Below, piece after piece: positions 8,288 through 17,813 of a stretch of 64,000 bases of DNA; positions within the stretch are counted from its first letter, which is position 1, and each line of letters opens with the position of its first letter. Where the stretch lies: NCBI GenBank assembly GCA_050181465.1, contig JBFXDD010000005.1, positions 62,001 to 126,000 of the forward strand, read 5' to 3'. Under the pieces are notes generated by a model. That model did no database searches and had not been told where the DNA came from. It saw nothing but the letters and a program-made list of their open reading frames with translations. The position numbers and the translations under genes are program-made. This stretch comes from JACRLW01 sp050181465. Its GTDB lineage: Bacteria; Planctomycetota; UBA1135; UBA2386.

Positions 8288-8804
8288 GCGATGGATCTCG
8301 ACGGGGTGGGGATGGATTGGGCCGAACCACTCATGCTAGCCGCGGGACGCCGGGAGTCCTAGGTCGGGATGTTCAGCCCACCGCCATCGCCTCCTTCCGC
8401 CGGCTCCGGAGTTCGCCACTTTCGGCGAGGAGAAGCGCGATCCGCAGCGCCAATCGATACGACGTTCACACGGCTCGAATCCCGCCGACCGGGCGGGCCG
8501 ACCCCTGGTCCCAACGCTGGATCCGCAACGCCAACAGGGAAGAACTTCCACGAGTCGACCCGCGCTACGACGATCCCTGGCCCGACCATTCGCCGCGCGC
8601 CCGGACCCGACCGTGGTCGGCGACGACTCGACCCGCCGGACCGGTCGCTCCGACCCGCAGCGGTCGCAGCGATCGAGAGAGGCCGCGCTGCCAGGCGGAC
8701 CCTGGACCCGCGGCTGCGGAGACACCCGTCACCGCCAGCTCGATGGCTAGACTCTAGCCCCCCGCGAGATTCGATCTCGGGCGGGTGCCCCCACAACGTG
8801 CGCC
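8288..8804. other. Intergenic region, no gene seen
   Basis: 517 nt of GC-rich sequence between a minus-strand lipoprotein gene and the plus-strand HNH gene. Open frames here (8317-8757 plus, 8359-8814 minus) are rich in Arg, Pro and Gly and read as noncoding. Promoters for both divergent genes should lie here; I cannot assign them. Confidence 0.55.
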
Positions 8805-9416
8805 ATGCAGACACCCCACGCGGATAGCCACAGCGCGCTGGACCGCCCGACCCTGGTGCTGAACCGTTCCTGGGTCCCGGTGCACGTAACCGCTGTGCGC
8901 CGGGCGATCTGCATGGTGTGTTCTGGAGTCGCGCAAATCGTCGACCCGGGTCCGCTCACTCTCCACGATCTGGCGACATGGATACGCATGGTGCCCGACG
9001 ACAATGCGCCGGGTATCCGATCCGCAGCTCGGAGATTTCGCGTGCCGGAGATCGTGCAGCTGCATGAGTACGACCGAGTTCCGTCGATCGAAGCTCCGTT
9101 CACCCGACAGAACCTGTTTCGTCGCGATGATCACCGTTGTCAGTATTGCGCGGCCAAGCCACCACATTCACAACTCACGATCGACCATGTGATTCCTCGA
9201 GCTCGCGGTGGGCGAACGACATGGGAGAATTGTGTGGTTGCGTGTGTTCGTTGTAATGCTCGAAAGGGTGACCGCGCATTACCGATCCACGGCATGCGGC
9301 TCCTGCGCGTCCCGAGAGCGCCCAGGTGGTCGCCGTGTCTCAATATTCGTCGCGACGATTGGCCAGGCTCTTGGGGCCAGTTCCTCGGCGACCGCTCGAG
9401 CGCCACTGGATCTTGA
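8805..9416 (+). CDS. HNH endonuclease family protein
   Basis: 203 residues. The N-terminal part (LVLNRSWVPVHVTAVRRAI) is the small domain found in the widespread stand-alone bacterial HNH family, whose members begin LVLN-x-x-x-x-P. The HNH core comes later: CQYC, then TIDHVIPRARGG, W-ENCV and CVRCNARKGDRAL. Both CxxC knuckles that hold a structural zinc and the catalytic His of DHVIP are present. It is cytoplasmic. The biological target is unknown for this family; no restriction methylase or toxin partner is adjacent. Confidence 0.85.
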   Translation: MQTPHADSHSALDRPTLVLNRSWVPVHVTAVRRAICMVCSGVAQIVDPGPLTLHDLATWIRMVPDDNAPGIRSAARRFRVPEIVQLHEYDRVPSIEAPFTRQNLFRRDDHRCQYCAAKPPHSQLTIDHVIPRARGGRTTWENCVVACVRCNARKGDRALPIHGMRLLRVPRAPRWSPCLNIRRDDWPGSWGQFLGDRSSATGS

Positions 9417-9454
9417 GATCTCAGGCGCTTCCCACCAAACAACCGATCCCAACG

Positions 9455-10798
9455 ATGAAGACCATCCTCAGCGTCCTACTTCTCTCGCTGATCTCAGCGC
9501 CCATTACGGCTCAGTCACTCACGGAGCTCAAGAAGCAACTTCGTGAGAAAGAAGCCGCGGCGGGCAAGGACCCTGGGGCGATGGTGGAAGTCGCGTCATG
9601 GGCGAAAGAGAAGGGGCTCGTTCGCGACATGCAGAGAATTCTGCAGGCGGTCCTCAAAGTCGACAAGGACAATGAGAAGGCGAACGGTCTCCTCGGCTTC
9701 GTGAAACACGAAGGTGAGTGGATGCCGAAAGCGAAGGCCGAAGCAGCGATCAAGAAGGCCCTCGCCGAGGAAATGAAGGCGAAGGGCATGATTCAGGTGG
9801 AGGACGTTTGGGTCACCAAGGACGAAGTCGCCGACGCGAAGAAGGGAATCTTCTGGCACGAGGGCGAACGCGTATCCAAGTTCGAGAAGAATCTGGTGAT
9901 TCAGGGGTTGGTCCGACACGCCATCACGGGCGAGTTCATCCGACCCGAAGATCAACAGAAAGCTGAACAGGGGCTGTTTCCACTCGGCGACCGCTGGGGA
10001 AGCGAAGAAGAAGCCGACAAGTATCATGCGAGCCGTGAGACGCCTTGGGTCTATCGCTCACAGACAGCGAACATCGTGAGCACGCGGAAACTCGCACAAA
10101 TCAAGGAACTCGCGATCGACCTGGACTCGGCGGTCGGCGACGCATCACGGGTGTTCGCCGGATTGATGCCGACCCCGGCGAATCGCCCACTCGTCCTCAT
10201 CGCCGAGGACGAGGAGCACTACAAGACGCTTGGCGCGCAAGTGGGAGCCGAGGGCTCTGCTCACGGCGTGTTCCTCAGCGACCAGCCGTTCGAGGTGAGG
10301 AACCTCGGCCAGGTCCGGCCGACGATCATGAACTGGCGCGACGACTGGGGGCCATACTGGGTGCGTCACGCCGCCGGCCTGGCTTGGACTGCCGGTGTCG
10401 CGGCGGACCTGAGCATGGAATTCCCGTTGTGGTTCAGCCGGGGTGTGGCCGGCTACGTGGAGCGTTTCAGTGGTCCAGGCGTCGCCCAGCACTTCGGTCG
10501 CGAACACCTGAAGAAGGGCGGGGTGAACGGACTCGCCGCCTGGTTCAACGGGTTCGCCATCTCCCCGGACCTCGAACCACGCATGATCGACTTCAACGTC
10601 TTCCAGGCGGGCCTTCTGTTCAGTTTCGCCATGGAAGGCGGAGATGGCGACGCCACAGCGGCCCTGACCGCGGTCACGACTGCAGCACGCGCCGCGGACG
10701 CCAAGCAGCTTCAGAAGGCGATCGAACAGTTCCAAGCGACCCTCACCAAGGGTGAGGAGGGGCTGCGGAACCACCTTCGGAAGCTCGTGAACATCTGA
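9455..10798 (+). CDS. Exported protein with inactive-looking gluzincin (peptidase MA-like) domain
   Basis: 447 residues from the ATG at 9455, which opens with a clear signal peptide (about 20 residues ending ITAQ); the frame extends 43 codons further upstream, into the HNH gene, without meaning. The N-terminal half is lysine/glutamate-rich and helical with TPR-like text. The C-terminal half has the layout of a peptidase-MA gluzincin: VRHAAGLAW where HExxH is expected and FSRGVAGYVERF where the Glu-containing EGLAE helix is expected. His305 is kept, but the catalytic Glu is Ala306, the second His is Leu309 and the third ligand is Arg329. The 24-residue spacing equals that of the intact gluzincin at 16090-17178. 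Confidence 0.75.
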   Translation: MKTILSVLLLSLISAPITAQSLTELKKQLREKEAAAGKDPGAMVEVASWAKEKGLVRDMQRILQAVLKVDKDNEKANGLLGFVKHEGEWMPKAKAEAAIKKALAEEMKAKGMIQVEDVWVTKDEVADAKKGIFWHEGERVSKFEKNLVIQGLVRHAITGEFIRPEDQQKAEQGLFPLGDRWGSEEEADKYHASRETPWVYRSQTANIVSTRKLAQIKELAIDLDSAVGDASRVFAGLMPTPANRPLVLIAEDEEHYKTLGAQVGAEGSAHGVFLSDQPFEVRNLGQVRPTIMNWRDDWGPYWVRHAAGLAWTAGVAADLSMEFPLWFSRGVAGYVERFSGPGVAQHFGREHLKKGGVNGLAAWFNGFAISPDLEPRMIDFNVFQAGLLFSFAMEGGDGDATAALTAVTTAARAADAKQLQKAIEQFQATLTKGEEGLRNHLRKLVNI

Positions 10799-11016
10799 CC
10801 CCGCTCCCGGAAGGCAACCCAAGTATCGCTTTCGCACATACTTAGGACCATCCATCGGCCATGCGGAGGGCCGCGGCGTCGCGAGAGAACGCCGAAGCCT
10901 CACACGCGTCGACAGGGGTCGTGCGCGACTCGGCCACCTTCGACCCGATCCCCGGCGCTCGCCGCACCGTCCCCGTGGCGAAACCCCTGCGGATCTCGCT
11001 CCGACAAGTTCCAACG

Positions 11017-12921
11017 ATGAACCCACGCCGATTCCTGTTCACCGCGCTCGCGCCGGTCACCTTGCTCGCGGCTTCTGCCGCCAACGGTCAAGGACCGCTG
11101 GCCGGGCTGCTTCCAGAGGACACCCTGGTCTACGTCTCGATGCCCGACATCGACACCAGCATCAAGGAGTTCGGGAACACGCCACTCGCCAAGATCTGGG
11201 CGGAGCCGCAGGTCCGCGACTTCTTTGCCGGGGTCATCAAGATGGCGGAGGAGCAGATTCAGCAGGGACTCGGTGAGGCGCGCAAGGCCTACGAGTCCGG
11301 GCAGTTCCCCTTCGATCCGGACGAACTCCTCAAGCTTCGCATCCGCGGACTCTCCTTCGCGGTCACGAAGATGAACCTGCACATGCCCGAAGGCGCTCGG
11401 GAGCCACTTCCAGACTTCGGGTTGGTCATGCACGCCGACTTCGGTGATTCCGCACCGATCTGGCAGAAGGTCATCAAGACCGGCATGGGGATGCTGGTAG
11501 CGGAAGCCGGCGACGAGGTGCAGTACACCGAGGAGTCTGTCGGCAACACTCAAGCGATGTTCCTTCGGCCCAGCGGGGAGACGGACATGCCGATGGGTCT
11601 GAACATGGCGTTCGCGGGCAACGGCCTGTTGCTGACCTCGCTGCGTCCGGACTTCGACCGCGTGCTCGGCAAGCTCAGTGCCTCGGGCACCGCAACCGAC
11701 GCGAGTCTTCTTTCCTCGGCGCGATTCCAGAGCAGCAGCCGGAAGCTGACCTACGCCGGCTCCGAGATGGAGATCTACGTCAGCGTCGCAGGAATGATGA
11801 ACTTCGCGAGCGAAGTCCTTCACCTCGCTCGCGACCACGCACCAGACTTTCCGCCGATGCTGGACGTCGACGGGGTCGACCGAGCGATGCTCGCACTGGG
11901 TCTTCGCTCCTTCGAGTCTTTCGGCGCCACATGGCACTACCAAGGCAAGGGTGCGGTCAGCGAGTCGTTCGTTGCGATGCCGCTGGATGCCCGAAAGGGT
12001 CTCACGGCCGGAATGACTCCTCGACTCGATCAGTCGTTCCTCAAGTGGGTGCCGAAGGATGCAGTTTCCTTCAGCGCCTCGCGATTCGATATCGCGAAGA
12101 TCTACCCAGCACTCGTCGGCGCCCTCCGGGCGTACAACGAAGACCTGGCGGAACAGATGCTCGGTCGGCTCGCCCAGATGGAAGAGCAGCTCGGCGTGTC
12201 GCTGGAGAAGGATGTCTTCGGCGCGTTCGGCGATGAGTTCTACTCGTGGTCGATGCCGATGTCTGGAATGACGGGTCTGCCGGAGATGGCTTTCATCTTC
12301 AAGGTGCGGAACAAGGAAGGCCTGCTGCGCTCACTCGAGAAGATCGCCGCCCTGTCGCAGGGCTACGTGGTCATGGAGAAGAGCCAGCGCAAGGGCGTCG
12401 ACTACTGGCGCATGGAGATCCACATCGACGAGCTCGAGCAGATGGGTTCGATGAACCCACTCTCGATGCTCACCCCGACGTTCTCGTTCACGGGCGATTA
12501 CCTCGTCGCCGGCCTGTCCACTTCCGATGTTCGCCGCGCGACGGCTCGCATGGAGCGGGAAGACGACCCGAGCGGTGACATCCGATCCAACCCCGAGTTC
12601 GAGCCCTACGCAGGACAGATCCCGGCGGACATCAACTCACTGGGCTTCACCGATTGGAAGATCCAGTTCGACGGCATCTACCAGGCGCTCTCCGGCGTCC
12701 TGGCGTTCATCCCGATGGGGGAAGAGATTCCGATCGATCCGTCCCTGCTGCCGGATTCGAGTGTGATCACGAAGCATCTCTTCGGTGCATTGTCGTGGTC
12801 GCGCGACTCCAAGGAAGGCATGTTCGCACACTCCGTGAGCCCGTTCGGACCGGAGATGTTTGCCGCGCTGGCCATCGGTGTCGGCGCGGGTCTCGGCGTG
12901 GCCTCGGTGGCCCGGTTCTGA
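11017..12921 (+). CDS. Exported DUF3352-like protein
   Basis: 634 residues from the ATG at 11017, which opens with a signal peptide (NPRRFLFTALAPVTLLAASAANG); the frame is open 52 codons further upstream but that part is arginine-rich noncoding text. The protein reads LLPEDTLVYVSMPDI at the mature N-terminus, as in DUF3352-type proteins common in planctomycetes and cyanobacteria, with paired alpha/beta domains and the recurring GxxEMAFIFKVRNKEGLLRSL text. A glycine-rich hydrophobic C-terminus (LAIGVGAGLGVASVA) may be a membrane tail. Function is unknown. The 218-nt gap before it shows no recognisable promoter. The bases just before its start (CCAACGATGAA) match those before the gene at 9455. 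Confidence 0.75.
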   Translation: MNPRRFLFTALAPVTLLAASAANGQGPLAGLLPEDTLVYVSMPDIDTSIKEFGNTPLAKIWAEPQVRDFFAGVIKMAEEQIQQGLGEARKAYESGQFPFDPDELLKLRIRGLSFAVTKMNLHMPEGAREPLPDFGLVMHADFGDSAPIWQKVIKTGMGMLVAEAGDEVQYTEESVGNTQAMFLRPSGETDMPMGLNMAFAGNGLLLTSLRPDFDRVLGKLSASGTATDASLLSSARFQSSSRKLTYAGSEMEIYVSVAGMMNFASEVLHLARDHAPDFPPMLDVDGVDRAMLALGLRSFESFGATWHYQGKGAVSESFVAMPLDARKGLTAGMTPRLDQSFLKWVPKDAVSFSASRFDIAKIYPALVGALRAYNEDLAEQMLGRLAQMEEQLGVSLEKDVFGAFGDEFYSWSMPMSGMTGLPEMAFIFKVRNKEGLLRSLEKIAALSQGYVVMEKSQRKGVDYWRMEIHIDELEQMGSMNPLSMLTPTFSFTGDYLVAGLSTSDVRRATARMEREDDPSGDIRSNPEFEPYAGQIPADINSLGFTDWKIQFDGIYQALSGVLAFIPMGEEIPIDPSLLPDSSVITKHLFGALSWSRDSKEGMFAHSVSPFGPEMFAALAIGVGAGLGVASVARF

Positions 12922-13120
12922 CGCCGAGACGAACCAGGGTCTCCTGCCCAGCTTGCGCGAGGCAAGGTCGGCTGCTCGATCGGTTCGGTCCGAGTCCGAG
13001 CGCCGACCATTCGGGATCCTGATTCCGACACACGCCGCGAGCTGACTGAGCTGCGGGTTCGATTCTGCGCGGGGTTTCTACCCGGCGCGCGCCGACGACC
13101 TCGGCGTAACATCTCGAACG

Positions 13121-15562
13121 GTGTCGTCGCTCACCTCGCTTCCGCTGGCGCTCGTGCTCCCGATCCTTCTTGGTTCGGTCGTCACGACCGTCAGCACACA
13201 GGAAGACCTCGCTCTCCGAGCCGCCGGGTTGGCGAGGATCGGCGGCGCCGATGAAATCGCGGAGACCGGGCACCTTGCCTTGGCTCAAGCCGTCCGCGAT
13301 GCGGGCAACGATTCCAGCATCGCGATCGTGGCCTCGCATCCCGACGATCAATACCTCCTGCCCGCTGCATACCTCCGTCTGCATCACGGCTACCGGGTGA
13401 CGGTGATCATGATGACCCGGGGCGAAGGCGGCCAGAACAACTTCGGGCCGGAGGTGGGCGACACACTGGCAACACTGCGAACTCTCGAGACCGAGGAGTG
13501 CGCGAGATCGCTGGGCCTACGCATCCACTATCTGAATCGTGCCGACGACGGCTACTGCCGCACCGCCGAAGAAGCGTTCGAGTCCTGGGGTGAGAACGTC
13601 ACCGTTCGTGCACTGGCGTCCGCAATCCGCCGTACTCGGCCCGATATCGTCCTCACCACGCACCATCCTGAAGACACGCACGGTCATGACCTCGCGGTCG
13701 TGCGAGCGCTGCCTTTGGCAATCCGAATGGCCGGCGACCCGAACGTCGACCTAGCATCCGGCTCCGCTCATGGTGTCACTCGTGCATATCGAAGCGCCAC
13801 ACCGACGGAGGCGCCGTGGTTTGAACTCCCCACCGATGATGTCGAACCCGATCGAGGCCTGACCTACAGAGAAATCGCATACAGAGCGCTGACCCGCTCT
13901 CACCGAAGTCAGTCTCCATTTCGCGCCGAGGACGACTTCTTCCGGGGGGCTCATCGCTTCGTGGGTATCGACGCCATCACATCCCCTCCAAGGAACATTC
14001 ATTTCGGTCTCACCGACTCGCTCCGTGAAGCAGAGCAGTTGGGGCTGATCTCTGCCGCCCGTAACGAGGAACTTCGAGCCGGCCTGGACGAGCTCCAGTA
14101 CACCATGGGAAATCGCCCGGCGCTCGCGGCACGGGCTCTGGCAATTCGCGCAGAACTCGCGGCCCTCGATGTGCGATCCCACGAATCCATTCTGCCGCGA
14201 ATCGCAGCGAAGCGGTCCGCGCTGGCGCGAATCGCGATGCACGCGATCGGGCTACGAGCGCGCCTCACCCCGTCACGTTCACTCGCGGCGGCCGGCGAAT
14301 CCATCGGCCTGACGATCGACCTGTCGAGTGCCACACCACGCTCCCTGAATTCGTTCTCGCTGAGTTCGCCAGATCTCGACATCCAACAACTGTCGCCTCC
14401 AGACGTCGACCGACCGCAGCCATGGCACATGGAGTTCGCGGTTCGCGTGCCCAACGGACCGCGGCGCATCGACCCGCTGACGGATCTCTTTCGTCAGTCG
14501 GACTTCCGGATGCCCTGCATCTGTGAACTTCGATTCGAACTTGCCCAGGCCTCCGGATTGGCTGGGGTGGCAGATGTTCCGATCGAGTTGCCGCTCGCCC
14601 TTCAGCCGCCGGTGGACATCGATGTCGCCCCTGACAGCTTGCTGCTGACGAGTGGAGCACCCTACGTCGACTTCAATCTGCGAGTGCGGCGTAGCACTGC
14701 CGCGGGAATTCGCGATCGGCTGCGATTCGATCTGCCGACCGGGGTCACCATCGAACCGCCGGAGGCGGAGGTGGACCTCACGCAGGTCACGGAGTTGGGA
14801 TTCCTCTTTCGGCTGAGGGTGGGGGCCGACTCGCGACAAGGGCCGCAGGTCGTTCGGGCTCACTTCGCCGATCGCTCGCGGCGTCTCATCCTTCATCGCG
14901 TCGACGTGAAGGTGGATCGCAGGTCCCGCGTCGGACTGATACGTGGCGTGAACGATTCCACTCGCAACGTGCTCTCCCAGCTGGGCTGCGTAGTCGAGAT
15001 CCTGACGGAGGATGTGTTGCCGACTCGCCGACTCGACGACCTGGATACCATCCTCGTCGACGTGCGTGCATTGAACCATCACCGCGCCGCACGAGCTGAT
15101 CTGAATCGGCTCCTGCAATTCGCGAGCGACGGTGGGCGGCTCGTCTTCCTCTACCACAAGGACTCCGAAATCGACACGGCAGTGACCGGGAGGCGATTCT
15201 GGCCGAATGGACTCGAACTCAGCATCGGCCGCGAGAGAGTCACGCGGGAGGACGCCCCCGTCGAGGTCCTCCTTCCGAATCACGCGCTACTCAACGTCCC
15301 GAACGTGATCGCGGCCGAAGACTGGGACGGCTGGAGTCGGGAGCGGGGCCTCTACTTCCCGTCGAGCTGGCACAGCCAGTATCAAGCTCTTGTCGCTCTA
15401 CGAGACCCGGATCGAGAGATCGATCGCGGCGCACTCCTCTACGTGACCACCGGTCGAGGCGAGTATGTGTACTGCGCCTTGGCGCTGCACCGCCAGCTCG
15501 AGAACCTCCATTCCGGAGCTTGTCGAATCCTGGCGAACCTCGTGTCGTTCCACCGGCAATGA
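13121..15562 (+). CDS. Large exported PIG-L (LmbE) family deacetylase
   Basis: 813 residues with a hydrophobic N-terminus (LPLALVLPILLGSVVTTVS) suggesting export. The PIG-L/LmbE N-acetylglucosamine-type deacetylase domain spans about residues 60-300: SHPDDQ (the family usually has AHPDDE), RGEGGQN, and HHPEDTHGHD with the zinc-binding His. The first-motif Glu is Gln here. The remaining 500 residues are beta-rich, with NEW3/Ig-like text, and then a Rossmann-like segment (RVGLIRGVNDSTRNVL) with features of a class I glutamine amidotransferase-like fold seen in some secreted planctomycete PIG-L proteins. Deacetylation of an exported sugar or mycothiol-like compound is possible; the substrate is unknown. 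GTG start. It ends 2 nt from the convergent gene at 15565-15954. Confidence 0.85.
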   Translation: MSSLTSLPLALVLPILLGSVVTTVSTQEDLALRAAGLARIGGADEIAETGHLALAQAVRDAGNDSSIAIVASHPDDQYLLPAAYLRLHHGYRVTVIMMTRGEGGQNNFGPEVGDTLATLRTLETEECARSLGLRIHYLNRADDGYCRTAEEAFESWGENVTVRALASAIRRTRPDIVLTTHHPEDTHGHDLAVVRALPLAIRMAGDPNVDLASGSAHGVTRAYRSATPTEAPWFELPTDDVEPDRGLTYREIAYRALTRSHRSQSPFRAEDDFFRGAHRFVGIDAITSPPRNIHFGLTDSLREAEQLGLISAARNEELRAGLDELQYTMGNRPALAARALAIRAELAALDVRSHESILPRIAAKRSALARIAMHAIGLRARLTPSRSLAAAGESIGLTIDLSSATPRSLNSFSLSSPDLDIQQLSPPDVDRPQPWHMEFAVRVPNGPRRIDPLTDLFRQSDFRMPCICELRFELAQASGLAGVADVPIELPLALQPPVDIDVAPDSLLLTSGAPYVDFNLRVRRSTAAGIRDRLRFDLPTGVTIEPPEAEVDLTQVTELGFLFRLRVGADSRQGPQVVRAHFADRSRRLILHRVDVKVDRRSRVGLIRGVNDSTRNVLSQLGCVVEILTEDVLPTRRLDDLDTILVDVRALNHHRAARADLNRLLQFASDGGRLVFLYHKDSEIDTAVTGRRFWPNGLELSIGRERVTREDAPVEVLLPNHALLNVPNVIAAEDWDGWSRERGLYFPSSWHSQYQALVALRDPDREIDRGALLYVTTGRGEYVYCALALHRQLENLHSGACRILANLVSFHRQ

Positions 15563-15564
15563 CT

Positions 15565-15954
15565 CTATTTCATCGCCGGAAACTGCATTCCTTGGATGCT
15601 GCGACGAACGAAAGGAACGTCCACGGCAACGGCCGATGGAGAACTGCGAATCAGGCTGAAGTCGCTCACGGCGACCGAGGAGTAATCGCGATTCTGAAAG
15701 AGAATCTCCAGCCGAAGGTCGCCGTCCTCATCCTTGAGAAGCCACACCTTCGCGATGTTGCGGGCGGGAATCTCCACGATGTCGCCCTTGGTGTTGCAGT
15801 ATTGCAGGACCGTGAAAGACCAGTTGGACTCCTGCAGGAAGGGATCTGCCGCGGCATCGACCTCGCGGCGCTCCTCGGGAGACTGCATGGACAGGAGGGG
15901 GAGCACGGCGGCGACGACACCCAGGACGATGGCGAGCTTGGAGGAGGACTTCAT
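15565..15954 (-). CDS. Small exported protein of unknown function
   Basis: 129 residues starting with a signal peptide (KLAIVLGVVAAVLPLLSM). The mature part has alternating beta-strand text (IVEIPARNIAKVWLLKDEDGDLRLEILF) and a DFSLIR segment; I do not recognise the family. It converges on the PIG-L gene, with only 2 nt between the two stop codons, and is divergent from the gluzincin gene at 16090 with a 135-nt shared upstream region. Confidence 0.65.
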   Translation of the reverse strand: MKSSSKLAIVLGVVAAVLPLLSMQSPEERREVDAAADPFLQESNWSFTVLQYCNTKGDIVEIPARNIAKVWLLKDEDGDLRLEILFQNRDYSSVAVSDFSLIRSSPSAVAVDVPFVRRSIQGMQFPAMK

Positions 15955-16089
15955 GGTTCCTTTGCGAAGGCGGGATGGTCAGCGTTCGCGCCAAATGCTG
16001 TCCGTAGCACAGGGCACGTCGCGGATGCAGGTTAGCTGGAATCGGCACCGATGCCTCGTCGGGAACACTGACCGTCGGAGGAGCCGGCC

Positions 16090-17178
16090 GTGAGGAGGTG
16101 CGTCAGTTCGGGTGAGACGGCCTGGTCGGCGGCCGTCTTCCCGTGGCGGCCGTGGCGGGCGACTTGGTGGACGGTCCGCGCCGCCGCCATCCTCCTGATC
16201 CTGGCGATCCCGGCCGAGCGGAACGGACTCGCGGCGCAGCAGGCCCCAGTCGCGCCCCAGTTTCGAGTGCATCTGGCGGACGATGGTCTGACCGATGTCC
16301 ATCGCGTCCGCGCCGAAGAGCACCTGCGAAGCGCCCTGACGAAGCTGGCGCCCCGCTTTCCCGGCACGCCGAGTCGCCCCTTCGACGTCTTCCTGCATTC
16401 GGGCCTCGGTTCGCTGTCGACCGCCGACGCCACACACCTTCATCCGGGAACGCCTGGCTTCGCGGTGTTGGGGCAGGATCGCATCCACATCCTCTACGAC
16501 CAGATCGAGCCGCGGCCGCCCAACGACTTGCGCACCGTGTTGCATCATGAACTCGTCCACGTCCTCGTCGATCAGTTCGCCGGCGACAAGGGACGACTGG
16601 TCCCTCGATGGCTCCATGAAGGACTAGCGCAATCCCTGAGCGGCGAGACCTACCTCCGGGCGCGCGAGGTCGATCTGCTCACGCCGCTGGTCCACGGCAG
16701 ACTGCTTCCACTTCGCGCGCTCACCAGGGACTTTCCGGACGATCCCACACAACGACGGTTGGCGTATCACCAGAGCTACTCCTTCGTCGATTGGCTGATT
16801 CGCCGTCGCGGTCTTCGCGACATTCGGCAAGGCATTCTCTGGGCAACCGAGCTGGACAACTTCATCGGTGGCTTTGCGCACGTGACCCAGGTGCCGCTGA
16901 TTCGCGAGTACGAACGCTGGCAACAGTGGATCACGCACGAGTCCGGTGCTCCGTGGCTGTTTCTCTTCCAGAACTGCTTCTCCTACGTAATGATCCTGGG
17001 CTTCGTCGCGCTGGCCTACTCGGCGACCCGCGTTCACGCCCGCGAAGCTCGGACGCGTCGCCGGATGGACCGGGAGCTGTGGCTGCGAAGCCTCGTGGAA
17101 CCCCGAATGCAATCGTCCCGAAACCGAAGTGAGCGAAGCGCCGCCGAGACCGAACAGCGCGAGAACTCCGGCGAATGA
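16090..17178 (+). CDS. Membrane-anchored gluzincin metalloprotease (peptidase MA-like)
   Basis: 362 residues. A signal or anchor segment (AAAILLILAIPAE, about residues 31-43) precedes a periplasmic domain with the active-site helix LHHELVHVLV (His153, Glu154, His157) and the third zinc ligand in LHEGLAQ (Glu177), the layout of the peptidase MA family. A second membrane segment lies near residues 292-312 (FQNCFSYVMILGFVALAYS), followed by a basic cytoplasmic tail. The start is GTG at 16090. The stop overlaps the next start by 4 nt (ATGA), so it is translationally coupled to the DUF374 acyltransferase. The paired functions suggest an envelope-maintenance role. Confidence 0.8.
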   Translation: MRRCVSSGETAWSAAVFPWRPWRATWWTVRAAAILLILAIPAERNGLAAQQAPVAPQFRVHLADDGLTDVHRVRAEEHLRSALTKLAPRFPGTPSRPFDVFLHSGLGSLSTADATHLHPGTPGFAVLGQDRIHILYDQIEPRPPNDLRTVLHHELVHVLVDQFAGDKGRLVPRWLHEGLAQSLSGETYLRAREVDLLTPLVHGRLLPLRALTRDFPDDPTQRRLAYHQSYSFVDWLIRRRGLRDIRQGILWATELDNFIGGFAHVTQVPLIREYERWQQWITHESGAPWLFLFQNCFSYVMILGFVALAYSATRVHAREARTRRRMDRELWLRSLVEPRMQSSRNRSERSAAETEQRENSGE

Positions 17179-17813
17179 AGCTCCGTAGGCCCTGGCAATT
17201 CTGGTTGGTCGGCAAGGTGGGCTCGTGGATCCTTCGTGCCGTGGCATTCACCTTCCGCGGCGATCGCCGCTTCCCCAAGGGCATGCCGGCGGGCTTCTAT
17301 CTCTGCCTGCATGGGGAGTTGATGTTGTTCGCCATGTTCGGGCGAGATCGACATCCGATCGGGCTTGTCAGCACGCACCGCGACGGAGAAGTCATCGCCA
17401 GCGTGTTGAAGAACTTGGGGTGGGACCTGGTCCGCGGATCGAGCACACGCGGCGGTGCTCGGGCAGCGCTCGAGATCGCGAGATCCTGTCGCGATCGATG
17501 CGTGATGGTCACGCCGGACGGTCCGCGTGGACCACGCGCGAAAGTCGAGCCGGGACTCGTGCAACTCGCCGGTCTGTGTCGACTTCCGATCCGGATCGTG
17601 CGCTTCGAAGTCGGATGGCGGAAGAACCTGTCGTCCTGGGATCACTTCGTGGTGCCGTTTCCCTTCACGAAGGTCCGAGTCACGATCTCCGAACCGATCG
17701 AGATTCGTCCGCGGCTCTCCGACGCGGAAGCCAACGCCATCGCCGAATCGATAAGGGATCGCTTTCTCGATTCTCCGGTCGAGAACCCACCCGCAATCGC
17801 TGTCAGATCCTAG
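17175..17813 (+). CDS. DUF374 lysophospholipid acyltransferase family protein
   Basis: 212 residues of the DUF374 branch of the LPLAT superfamily, which includes proteins acylating lipid A-like or phospholipid intermediates at the inner membrane. Family motifs present: LHGELML, STHRDGEVIA, RGSSTRGGARA and TPDGPRGPR. The start overlaps the upstream gluzincin gene by 4 nt. The stop codon TAG (17811-17813) lies in the terminal CTAG of the palindromic element starting at 17810, so the end of the protein is set by the inserted element; the original C-terminus may have been longer. Acyl donor and acceptor are unknown. Confidence 0.88.
   Translation: MKLRRPWQFWLVGKVGSWILRAVAFTFRGDRRFPKGMPAGFYLCLHGELMLFAMFGRDRHPIGLVSTHRDGEVIASVLKNLGWDLVRGSSTRGGARAALEIARSCRDRCVMVTPDGPRGPRAKVEPGLVQLAGLCRLPIRIVRFEVGWRKNLSSWDHFVVPFPFTKVRVTISEPIEIRPRLSDAEANAIAESIRDRFLDSPVENPPAIAVRS

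Noticed and set aside
8317..8814. Open frames of 146 and 151 codons on opposite strands
   Set aside because: Arg/Pro/Gly-rich, overlapping each other, without motif; typical of GC-rich spacer.
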